Positions 8,582 through 15,529 of a stretch of DNA of 44,240 nucleotides are shown piece after piece. Position 1 is the first letter of the stretch. Every line of letters begins with the position of its first letter. A program made the translations under genes and the position numbers. The DNA lies in the NCBI GenBank assembly GCA_003978465.1, contig QNZS01000042.1, positions 1 through 44,240 of the forward strand, given 5' to 3'. The notes under the pieces were generated by a model that saw only the letters and a list, made by a program, of their open reading frames with translations, ran no database searches and was not told the DNA's origin. Source of the DNA: Sulfurimonas sp. GTDB lineage: Bacteria; Campylobacterota; Campylobacteria; Campylobacterales; Sulfurimonadaceae.

Positions 8582-9304
8582 TTAAAGCTTAAAGTTTTCA
8601 CCAAGATAATACTTACGCACATCTTCGTTCTTTCCTATCTCGTCACTCGTACCATGTGCTAAAAGCTCACCCGATTTAATAACATAAACTCTGTCACAAA
8701 CATCTAAAGTTTCACGAACATTATGGTCTGTTATAAGAACACCAATATCATAAGATACTAGCTGCTTTATTACCTTTTGAATATCCATAACAGCAATAGG
8801 GTCAACTCCGGCAAAGGGTTCATCTAGTAAAAGAAACTTTGGTTCGCTTACAAGTGCACGTGCAATCTCAACACGACGACGCTCTCCACCAGAGAGTGAG
8901 ATACCCTTACGGTAACGAATAGGCTCAATGTTAAACATCTCTAGGAGTTCTAAGATGCGTTTTTTCTGTGCCTCTTTACCTTTTATACCAACTTCTGCTG
9001 CTATCATTAAGTTATCTTCTACACTTAAATCTTTAAAGATAGATGCCTCTTGTGGTAAATAACCTATTCCCTTAATCGCTCTCTGGTGTAAAGGCATATC
9101 TGATAAGTTCTCCCCATCAAAAAAAACCTCACCCCCACTCGCTTCGACAAGTCCACATATCATATAAAAAGTGGTAGTTTTCCCAGCACCATTGGGTCCT
9201 AAAAGTCCTACAACTTCTCCACTAGAGACTTCAAGGCTTATACCCTTTACTATTTCTAAACTTTGTATCTTTTTTCTTAAGTCTACTGCTTTAAGAGTGT
9301 GCAT
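8582..9304 (-). CDS. lptB: LPS export ABC transporter ATPase LptB
   Basis: LptB is the cytoplasmic ATPase of the LptBFGC complex, which extracts lipopolysaccharide from the inner membrane. From the chosen start the protein has 240 residues with Walker A GPNGAGKT (36-43), the signature LSGGERRRVEIAR (about 136), Walker B LLLDEPFAGVDP and the switch His in ITDHNVRETLDVCDR. The ATG at 9304 (MHTLKAV) fits the family N-terminus and has AGGTGGAG upstream. A second ATG four codons earlier (9316) is possible. The start lies inside the 3' end of tsaE, suggesting coupling. Confidence 0.95.
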   Translation of the reverse strand: MHTLKAVDLRKKIQSLEIVKGISLEVSSGEVVGLLGPNGAGKTTTFYMICGLVEASGGEVFFDGENLSDMPLHQRAIKGIGYLPQEASIFKDLSVEDNLMIAAEVGIKGKEAQKKRILELLEMFNIEPIRYRKGISLSGGERRRVEIARALVSEPKFLLLDEPFAGVDPIAVMDIQKVIKQLVSYDIGVLITDHNVRETLDVCDRVYVIKSGELLAHGTSDEIGKNEDVRKYYLGENFKL

Positions 9305-9710
9305 ACTCCACCTCATATTCTCTCTCTGTATCAGAAATTTTTTGTATTTTTATGACTGTTGTAGGTATCCCCGCACTATTTAGTAGTGCGACAAGTGCAT
9401 CATCACCCCATTCTACAAAATGCAGACCTTCCTTATCTAACTCTTCAAGCATACCAAGAGAGATAAAATGCTCGAGTCCATGGTTATACAAATCATAGTG
9501 AAAGATACTTGAACCATAGCACTGTTGCAAAGAAAAAGTTGGTGATGTAACTACATCAGCTATACCCAATGCTTTTACAACAGCCCGAACTAGTGTAGTT
9601 TTGCCAGCAGCTAAGTCACCTTGAAGTATCACTACACCCGTCTTCACATTTTTAAGTAGTTCTCTTGTCAGAGAAAATAGCCTATCTTCGCTAAGTTTAT
9701 ATGTCTTCAT
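9291..9710 (-). CDS. tsaE: tRNA threonylcarbamoyladenosine biosynthesis ATPase TsaE
   Basis: TsaE is the ATPase partner of TsaB/TsaD in making the t6A37 modification of ANN-decoding tRNAs. The 139 residues show Walker A GDLAAGKTT (31-39), the switch-like TSPTFSLQQCY, and FHYDLYN followed by GLHFVEWGD, the hallmark end of the family. It overlaps trpD by four bases (ATGA-type) and lptB by about 14 bases, so the group is one transcription unit. Confidence 0.95.
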   Translation of the reverse strand: MKTYKLSEDRLFSLTRELLKNVKTGVVILQGDLAAGKTTLVRAVVKALGIADVVTSPTFSLQQCYGSSIFHYDLYNHGLEHFISLGMLEELDKEGLHFVEWGDDALVALLNSAGIPTTVIKIQKISDTEREYEVEYAHS

Positions 9711-10693
9711 AATTTATTACTCACTTCTATTATTTGCTTAATTTTTTTATTTCCTCTTTTGTTTCTAAGAGCTTCTCTCGCCATTTCCATACCATCTTGC
9801 ATATCACGAGCAAGACCATCTACTAGTAGTGCAGCTGCTGTGTTTATAAGTACTATATCTCTTTGTGCATCAGTAGAAGTTCCATCAAAAATATGACGAA
9901 GGATATTTGCATTTTCTTTGGCTTCTCCACCCATAATTGCTTTAAGTGGCATTTTCCGTATCTTACAAGTTTCAGGGTCTATCTCAAACTCATGGACTAT
10001 GCCATTATAAAGACGCGAGGCATACGTAATATCACTAATGCTTATCTCATCCATTCCTTCCTTAGAACTCACTACCATAGCTGAAGTAGCACCATTTATT
10101 TTTAAGGCTTCAAGCATCTTAGGAACGAATGCTTTATCAAAAACTCCAAGCATTGACTTTTGAACTCCTGCCGGATTTGTAAGTGGCCCTAAAATGTTAA
10201 AAATTGTCTTATCGGGGATAGATTTACGAATAGGCATTATAAACTTCATTGCAGGATGGTGATTTTGTGCGAACATAAAGGTAAAACCTGTTTCTTCAAG
10301 TAGTCTAGCACTATTTTCTATGCTCAAATCAAGTCGTATACCAAGTGCTTCAAACATATCTGCACTACCACTTTTTGAAGTGACAGAACGACTTCCATGT
10401 TTTGCAACAGTCGCCCCACATGCAGCCACTAACAGTGCAACAGTAGAAGATATATTAAATGAACCTATCTTATCTCCACCTGTTCCCACTATATCTAATG
10501 CTGTAGCTCTTATTACTTCTTGTATAGGCAAAGGGATAGCAAAACTTCTCATCACATCTGCAGCTGCAGCAATAGTATTCACTGAGGTGTTTTTATCAAG
10601 AGTTAGTCCAATAAGAAACTCTCGCATCTGAGTGTCATCCATTTCATGGTTAAAAAGTGAGGTGAATTCTATCTTTGCTCTCTCATAAGTCAT
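9707..10693 (-). CDS. trpD: Anthranilate phosphoribosyltransferase
   Basis: TrpD transfers phosphoribosyl from PRPP to anthranilate, the second step of the tryptophan branch. The 328 residues have the small helical N-terminal domain (about 1-65) and the alpha/beta domain with the PRPP loop GTGGD at 70-74, the NISST motif, KHGSRSVTSKSGSAD for anthranilate/PRPP binding, and the metal-binding region DEIS. The gene is not next to other trp genes here. It sits with tsaE, lptB and rpoN, an arrangement I associate with Campylobacterota. The start overlaps the S4 gene by four bases. Confidence 0.93.
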   Translation of the reverse strand: MTYERAKIEFTSLFNHEMDDTQMREFLIGLTLDKNTSVNTIAAAADVMRSFAIPLPIQEVIRATALDIVGTGGDKIGSFNISSTVALLVAACGATVAKHGSRSVTSKSGSADMFEALGIRLDLSIENSARLLEETGFTFMFAQNHHPAMKFIMPIRKSIPDKTIFNILGPLTNPAGVQKSMLGVFDKAFVPKMLEALKINGATSAMVVSSKEGMDEISISDITYASRLYNGIVHEFEIDPETCKIRKMPLKAIMGGEAKENANILRHIFDGTSTDAQRDIVLINTAAALLVDGLARDMQDGMEMAREALRNKRGNKKIKQIIEVSNKL

Positions 10694-10938
10694 CCTAACT
10701 CCTTTATGTATTCATGCTGTAATGATTTCGGTGTTGACTTTGTTGTGGGAAGAGCTAGTACTTCATACTTTTTAGAACTCTCTAGGTAATTAATCGTGAT
10801 GATATTACCTATCTCGACATTTTTACTTGGTTTTACAAGCACACCATTGATCTCTACAACTTTGTTCGTCAGCATATCTTGTGCTACAGAACGACGCTTT
10901 GTAATATTCACTGAATTTAAAAACTTATCTATTCTCAT
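10690..10938 (-). CDS. S4-domain RNA-binding protein
   Basis: This is an 82-residue protein made almost entirely of an S4 RNA-binding domain: MRIDKFLNSVNITKRRSVAQ, then VVEINGVLVKPSKNVEIGNIITI. The Hsp15/RqcP-type small S4 proteins bind ribosomal RNA or stalled 50S subunits; which of these roles applies cannot be told. I start it at ATG 10938 (MRIDKF), because all family members begin close to this motif. A longer reading starts at a TTG (10953) without a better ribosome site. It heads the trpD-tsaE-lptB-rpoN group and overlaps trpD by four bases. Confidence 0.85.
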   Translation of the reverse strand: MRIDKFLNSVNITKRRSVAQDMLTNKVVEINGVLVKPSKNVEIGNIITINYLESSKKYEVLALPTTKSTPKSLQHEYIKELG

Positions 10939-11289
10939 TGTTTGACTTTTCAAATTAATTTTTATTTATTGTAGTGTGATTAAACTGAAAGAAATGTAAG
11001 ACGGTGTAAAAGTTGGAACATATTTTGCACTATTTTATTGAAGTATAGTTTTTAGGGATCTTTTAAGTGATAAAACTACTACTATTTAAGAATATAAACT
11101 TGGGTTCTCTTTAATTTGAAGTAGTTTATTTTGCATCAGTTATGGAAACAGAGTCTGTTACGAATAGATAACCTTGAATGTAACTAGACTCATTTTGAAG
11201 TAAAAATTCGAGCTGTGCCTGTTCCTTTCATCAGAAAGTTACTTTACATACTCCACTTATTTTTTGTCGAAGTATCAAAACTTGAAGTG
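10939..11289. other. Gap between the GGDEF-EAL gene and the S4-trpD operon
   Basis: The part nearer the GGDEF-EAL gene holds an EAL-domain scrap, listed separately. The part next to the S4 gene (about 10940-11060) is AT-rich and must contain the promoter of the trpD-rpoN operon. TACAAT on the minus strand about 30 bases before the start is a weak -10 candidate, without a clear -35. I see no RNA gene here. Confidence 0.4.
11126..11227 (-). pseudogene. C-terminal scrap of a second EAL domain
   Basis: The minus strand reads KEQAQLEFLLQ, then SSYIQGYLFVTDSVSITDAK and TAA at 11126-11128. This matches the end of EAL phosphodiesterase domains, where 'EQxxFLxxxGCDxxQGYLFSKP' follows the last strand. 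The canonical GC is replaced by SS and the SKP by VTD. In-frame stops lie directly upstream. No other part of the domain is readable in the 60 bases between this piece and the intact GGDEF-EAL gene. It looks like the residue of a neighbouring paralogue. Confidence 0.6.
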
Positions 11290-13146
11290 TTATGGTCTAT
11301 TATGCTGATAAAACTCTGCAAAGCCTACTTTTGTTAAAGGTTTAGAAAAAAGGAAACCTTGATACAAGTCACAACCAAGTTCTATTAAGTATTCTCTTTG
11401 ATACTCGTCTTCAACACCTTCAGCAACAGTAATAAGATTAAAGTTTTTAGCTATATCTATGATAGTTTTAACTAATGAGGCTTCTTTAGCACCTGAAATT
11501 TTAGCTACAAAAGATTGGTCAACTTTTAGCTCACAAATAGGAATTTCTCTAAGATAACTAAGAGATGAGTAACCAGTACCAAAATCATCCATAGAGAATG
11601 TAATGTTATACTTGCCTAAGGTGTTTATGACATCAATAAGGTTAGCTAAATTGTTTGCAGTGCTTGTTTCTGTTATCTCAAAAACAATACCAATTTTACA
11701 GTCATTATCAATATATTTTTCTAATAATTCAGTAATCATTTGAATAAAATCCTGATGCAGTAACTGTCGCATACTAATGTTTATAGATACTTGTTGAAGT
11801 CTTATAGATTTTTTTGACCACTCTTGTATAGTTTTAAATGACTCTTCTAAAACATATTTTCCAAGGTTTATTATACAACCAGTATTTTCAGCGATTGGAA
11901 TAAAAGTAGTTGGACTTATACTTCCTAATTCTTTATTATCCCATCTTACTAAAATTTCACATCCTAGAACTTTTTTATTTTTATCTACCTGTGGTTGATA
12001 GTTAAGTGTGATTTCATTTCTCTCAATCGCGAAGTGAAGCATTCTTTCAATATCTGACTTCTTCTCAACCACCTCACAAAGTTCTTCACTAAAAAGTATA
12101 ATTCCATTTCTACCACTATGTTTTGCTTCATACATAGCCATATCTGCTTCTTTTAAAAATGAACCTGCTTTAAGTTCCGACTTGTTCATAATACTTATTC
12201 CAATACTTGCACTAATGTAGAGGTAATTATCATCAATAATATAGGTAGCTTTGATTCTATTAAGTAGTTCTTTTGAAAAACTGTTTGCTGCCTTTAAACA
12301 CTTATCTTGAGTCTCATAAGAAGAACTTAAAATACAAAATTCATCCCCTCCTAAGCGTGCTGCTGTATTGTTGTTTATATCTGCTAGTTTTTTCATCCTT
12401 TTAGAGACCTCTACAAGTAACTCATCTCCAATATCATGTCCTAATGTATCATTAATAGTTTTAAAGTAATCAAGATCAATTAGAAGTAAATAGTTATATT
12501 TATTCTGATTCTGATTCTGATTAACAGAATTCTCCAGTAGCTCTAAAAAATAACGACGATTACCTAAACCTGTTAAATGATCATGATAGGATTGGTATCT
12601 ACTTTCGATAAGATAAGCATACATATTTTTTGCAGAATATAAAAGTATCCCAGTCAGAATAACTGTAAAACAAGCAATTAGGTAACTATAAATTTCTCCT
12701 ACTGCTAAAAGATATATTGTAATTGGTAGCATTAAAGTGATTACGGTAAGTATGACAAGTTTTTTTTGTGAGGCAAGAATACTTGAAGCTAATATTGTAC
12801 TTCCAAGCTGTGATGCAATCGCAATATAGTGAAGATGATGATTATCTTTTAAAACATAAACAAAAAATATAATGCTCCACAGAGAGAAGTAAGCGAACAT
12901 AAAAAATCGAACACGCTCAAGCCAAAAACCTTGTTCTTTTATACTTAGGGATGGAGAAAAGTCTTTATAGAGTTTATAGCCATAAAGTGAGGTCATTATC
13001 ATAAAAAGAAACCATACACTCTCTACTAAAACAGACCCATGTAGCCAACCTATCATAATATAACTAGAAGCAGTTCCTAAAAAAATTATAATGACTAATC
13101 GAATTTGCCTATGCATAAAGCTAAAAATACTTCTGTTCTCGTTCAT
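11290..13146 (-). CDS. Membrane GGDEF-EAL protein (c-di-GMP turnover)
   Basis: This 618-residue protein has an N-terminal block of six to seven membrane helices (about 16-180), followed by GGDEF and EAL domains for making and degrading cyclic di-GMP. The cyclase signature is intact (GGDEF, 266-270), but no RxxD inhibitory site precedes it (257-260 are INNN). The phosphodiesterase domain keeps EIL (397-399), NIS (456-458), FEITET (489-494), DDFGTG (520-525), KVDQSF (541-546) and EGVE (576-579), so it should be active. The membrane block probably senses a signal; it matches no sensor family I can name. AAGG lies about 10 bases before the ATG. It is divergent from the methyltransferase gene. Confidence 0.92.
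   Translation of the reverse strand: MNENRSIFSFMHRQIRLVIIIFLGTASSYIMIGWLHGSVLVESVWFLFMIMTSLYGYKLYKDFSPSLSIKEQGFWLERVRFFMFAYFSLWSIIFFVYVLKDNHHLHYIAIASQLGSTILASSILASQKKLVILTVITLMLPITIYLLAVGEIYSYLIACFTVILTGILLYSAKNMYAYLIESRYQSYHDHLTGLGNRRYFLELLENSVNQNQNQNKYNYLLLIDLDYFKTINDTLGHDIGDELLVEVSKRMKKLADINNNTAARLGGDEFCILSSSYETQDKCLKAANSFSKELLNRIKATYIIDDNYLYISASIGISIMNKSELKAGSFLKEADMAMYEAKHSGRNGIILFSEELCEVVEKKSDIERMLHFAIERNEITLNYQPQVDKNKKVLGCEILVRWDNKELGSISPTTFIPIAENTGCIINLGKYVLEESFKTIQEWSKKSIRLQQVSINISMRQLLHQDFIQMITELLEKYIDNDCKIGIVFEITETSTANNLANLIDVINTLGKYNITFSMDDFGTGYSSLSYLREIPICELKVDQSFVAKISGAKEASLVKTIIDIAKNFNLITVAEGVEDEYQREYLIELGCDLYQGFLFSKPLTKVGFAEFYQHNRP
12502..12522. repeat. Hexanucleotide repeat inside the GGDEF coding region
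   Basis: ATTCTG is repeated three and a half times, encoding the run NQNQNQNK at about 209-216 between the first helix and first strand of the GGDEF domain. Copy-number change would add or remove whole NQ pairs and keep the frame. Confidence 0.8.
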
Positions 13147-13197
13147 TTTATTTATACCTTAACCTATCCTAACAAAAATTATCAAAAATCAAGATTA

Positions 13198-13203
13198 ATT
13201 ATA
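13198..13203 (-). promoter_or_regulatory. -10 box for the GGDEF-EAL gene
   Basis: TATAAT on the minus strand, about 50 bases before the ATG at 13146. It lies 13 bases from an oppositely oriented TATAAT that would serve the methyltransferase gene, so the two promoters overlap back to back. Confidence 0.4.
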
Positions 13204-13216
13204 CATCTCTTTGTTG

Positions 13217-13222
13217 TATAAT
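13217..13222 (+). promoter_or_regulatory. -10 box for the methyltransferase gene, implying a leaderless mRNA
   Basis: TATAAT ends seven bases before the ATG at 13229, which would place the first transcribed base at or within a base of the start codon. No Shine-Dalgarno sequence lies between them. Confidence 0.45.
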
Positions 13223-13228
13223 TCATTT

Positions 13229-14179
13229 ATGTATACTTTCACCACACAAACAATGACATATATAATTTCACAACTCACTGATTTACTGAGTAAAATTCAA
13301 GCTCAAGAACTTCTAGAGTTTGAAGTGTTAAACCCTGATTTGTATTCGTCTTACAATGGTAATATTTTTACTATTAAAGGAGAAGAGTATATATTTAGAG
13401 GGTATAAGTCATGGTTAGACTTAGCTCAGCTACTTCAATGCAAGATGCTGACACCTGTACTGCTTAAAGAACATACTATTTGTATGAAATTTCAAAAACT
13501 CAATAATGATGCTAGTTTCCATAAGTCAATTATAGGCAATGAAGAAAAGTATGGAAAGGATTCTATATTTAGTCAGATTCATAAAAATGAAGAGAGTTCT
13601 TTTATCTATTATTATCTCCAAGCACTCAAGAATGTTAAACTAGACACTAGAATCAGGATTCTAAACCTTGGGATAAATAGTGGTGATGAGTTTGAAGCAA
13701 TAATTTCTCTGAGTTCAGATATTTCTAATTTGGAACTTGTAGGTATTGATTACTGTGCTTCGGCTATAAACACAGCAAAAGATACGTTTAAAGAGTATAA
13801 AAATATCTCTTTTTATACACATGACATAAATGACTTAGACTCTTTAAACCTAGGAAAATTTGACCTCATCATAAGTGTAGGGACTATGCAAAGCTCAAAC
13901 CTAGAATTTAACCCTTTACTCATGTCCATAGTACAAAACCAACTCAAACAAGATGGAGCCATGATACTCGGCTTTCCTAACTGTAGATGGATAGACGGAG
14001 AGATGATTTATGGGGCTAAAGTCAAAAACTATGCCTTCTCAGAGATGGGACTGCTCTATAAGGATGTCATCTTTTCTAAGAAGTATCTCCAACAAAAAAA
14101 ATATCGTGTAACTATCACAGGTAAAGATTATATATTTTTAACTGCAACTTCAATCAGAAGTGATACTTTACTTAGCTAA
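13229..14179 (+). CDS. Class I SAM-dependent methyltransferase, substrate unknown
   Basis: This protein of about 316 residues has a C-terminal half (about 145-260) that is a class I methyltransferase fold: RILNLGINSGDEF (SAM-binding motif I), LVGIDYCASAI (acidic residue binding the ribose), FYTHDINDL and FDLIISVGTMQ (motif IV), and LKQDGAMILGFPN. The N-terminal 140 residues, with a THICMKFQKL strand, match nothing I know and may recognise the substrate. The ATG at 13229 sits seven bases after a TATAAT. A TTG at 13211 is upstream of that -10 box and unlikely. ATG 13253 is an alternative. It ends overlapping the cytidylyltransferase gene tail to tail by eight bases. Confidence 0.8.
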   Translation: MYTFTTQTMTYIISQLTDLLSKIQAQELLEFEVLNPDLYSSYNGNIFTIKGEEYIFRGYKSWLDLAQLLQCKMLTPVLLKEHTICMKFQKLNNDASFHKSIIGNEEKYGKDSIFSQIHKNEESSFIYYYLQALKNVKLDTRIRILNLGINSGDEFEAIISLSSDISNLELVGIDYCASAINTAKDTFKEYKNISFYTHDINDLDSLNLGKFDLIISVGTMQSSNLEFNPLLMSIVQNQLKQDGAMILGFPNCRWIDGEMIYGAKVKNYAFSEMGLLYKDVIFSKKYLQQKKYRVTITGKDYIFLTATSIRSDTLLS

Positions 14180-14615
14180 TAGTATGTGCGGCATACTTTC
14201 CTTTATGAGATTGTGCAATAACATTTTGTTTTATTTTTGTGGATGAAGTCACAGGATTGTAACTGACTTGAATGATTTGTGCACCTTTTGACTTTAAATA
14301 TTTTTCTACTGCAATATTATGTGGCTTGTCTCCCCAGTCCTCTCCAATTACAAAGATGTCAACATTTAACTCTTTACAGTTACTTACATAATCTAGTTTA
14401 TTATAAGAGACTACATCATCTACACATTCTAAGGCTTTGAGCATTCTCATTCTCTGATCTAGTGGAATAACAGGTACATTTCTTTTATATGAACCTACTA
14501 CTTCATCCGAAGCAACACCCACTACAAACTTATCACCCAGAGTTTTACAATATTCTAACAAATCTAAATGACCAACATGAACCATATCAAAAGTTCCTAC
14601 AGTATATACAAGCAT
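14172..14615 (-). CDS. Cytidylyltransferase-like (nucleotidyltransferase) protein
   Basis: This 147-residue protein is of the HxGH nucleotidyltransferase superfamily. The nucleotide-binding motif GTFDMVHVGH is at 7-16. GVASDEVVGSYKRN follows as the loop after beta-2, and VTSSTKIK near residue 122 corresponds to the ISTSxI motif. Length and motifs resemble glycerol-3-phosphate cytidylyltransferase (TagD) and the HldE C-terminal domain. A CDP-glycerol or CDP-polyol product is therefore likely, but the substrate cannot be fixed. AAGGAAT precedes the ATG. The 3' end overlaps the methyltransferase gene on the other strand. Confidence 0.82.
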   Translation of the reverse strand: MLVYTVGTFDMVHVGHLDLLEYCKTLGDKFVVGVASDEVVGSYKRNVPVIPLDQRMRMLKALECVDDVVSYNKLDYVSNCKELNVDIFVIGEDWGDKPHNIAVEKYLKSKGAQIIQVSYNPVTSSTKIKQNVIAQSHKGKYAAHTIS

Positions 14616-14650
14616 TTTTCTATTCCTTACTAAAATATTTTATTTAAGGG

Positions 14651-14656
14651 TATAAT
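14651..14656 (+). promoter_or_regulatory. -10 box for the phosphatidylserine synthase-like gene
   Basis: TATAAT, preceded by AAGGG, lies about 85 bases before the chosen ATG at 14741. No clear -35. The leader is about 78 bases. Confidence 0.4.
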
Positions 14657-14740
14657 ACCTATTATTCTTATTTTTATCGTAAGATGAAAAAGTTAATTTT
14701 TATTACAAGAATGAATAATTTTTATTTACAGGATTTATCT

Positions 14741-15382
14741 ATGTCAACTTCTCATGATTCTAAACAACCAACAATTCTCTCATATGTAAGAGACATTCCT
14801 AATCTATTGTCACTTTCAGGCTTAGCTTGTACTGTCCTTGCTATTTATTTTAGTTTTACAGGTCTTTATGCGGCAGCTATGATAGGGATGGTTTGGGCCG
14901 TTGCCTTTGATTGGGCTGATGGTCTAGTTGCAAGAAGACTAAAGGGCAGAACACCTACTGATGCAAAATTTGGCGGACAACTAGATGTGGTGATAGATAT
15001 AGTGAGTTATGGTGTAACTCCTGCAATTTTACTTTTATCTTATGGAAATTTTGAGCCAGAGTTTTTAATTGGAGCCTTTATAATGATGGCGGCAGCAGCA
15101 ATAAGACTAAGCTATTTTAGTACTTATGGTTTAGCCGGTGGAACAAAATACACAGGACTTGCTCTTGATAATAATAGTTTAATTTTAGTGGCTGTATTTT
15201 TATTACATGGTGTTGTAAGCCATGAAATATTTACCATTATTTTATATATAAGTGGAGTTGGTCTTGCAATACTTAATGTATCGGAGATTAAAACACCTAA
15301 GCTTTCTGGAAATCCTCGAAATGTTTATCTACTTGGAGCCTACACACTAGGCATCACACTTTGGTATGCTATACAACTCTAA
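14741..15382 (+). CDS. pssA: CDP-alcohol phosphatidyltransferase, phosphatidylserine synthase-like
   Basis: This integral membrane enzyme of phospholipid synthesis joins CDP-diacylglycerol to an alcohol, here most likely serine. The 213 residues carry the CDP-alcohol signature: DG and AR in DWADGLVARR, then G, D and D in FGGQLDVVID, with four more residues than usual between AR and G. The VSYGVTPA segment resembles PssA-type enzymes. Five to six membrane helices follow. I start at ATG 14741, which has AGGAT at a good distance. An in-frame ATG at 14684 has no ribosome site. The gene is monocistronic, converging on ygiQ across a long hairpin. Confidence 0.82.
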   Translation: MSTSHDSKQPTILSYVRDIPNLLSLSGLACTVLAIYFSFTGLYAAAMIGMVWAVAFDWADGLVARRLKGRTPTDAKFGGQLDVVIDIVSYGVTPAILLLSYGNFEPEFLIGAFIMMAAAAIRLSYFSTYGLAGGTKYTGLALDNNSLILVAVFLLHGVVSHEIFTIILYISGVGLAILNVSEIKTPKLSGNPRNVYLLGAYTLGITLWYAIQL

Positions 15383-15395
15383 TACAGACTTCTAA

Positions 15396-15441
15396 TCATT
15401 CTGCAATTTTTTATCGGTAAAGTATAAAAAAAGCAGAATGA
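15396..15441. terminator. Long stem-loop between convergent genes, probable bidirectional terminator
   Basis: The left arm TCATTCTGCAATTTTTTAT pairs with the right arm ATAAAAAAAGCAGAATGA, with one bulged base and a nine-base loop (CGGTAAAGT). The T and A tracts inside the stem give a U run in either direction, as in bidirectional intrinsic terminators. It lies 14 bases after the pssA stop and about 90 bases from the ygiQ stop. Confidence 0.6.
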
Positions 15442-15529
15442 ATTGATACGAATAATTCCTAATAGCGATAGTGAATTAACTTAGTGGCTCACTCAAAGAA
15501 CTAAACTTTAAGCTAGAGTACTTTAAAAC

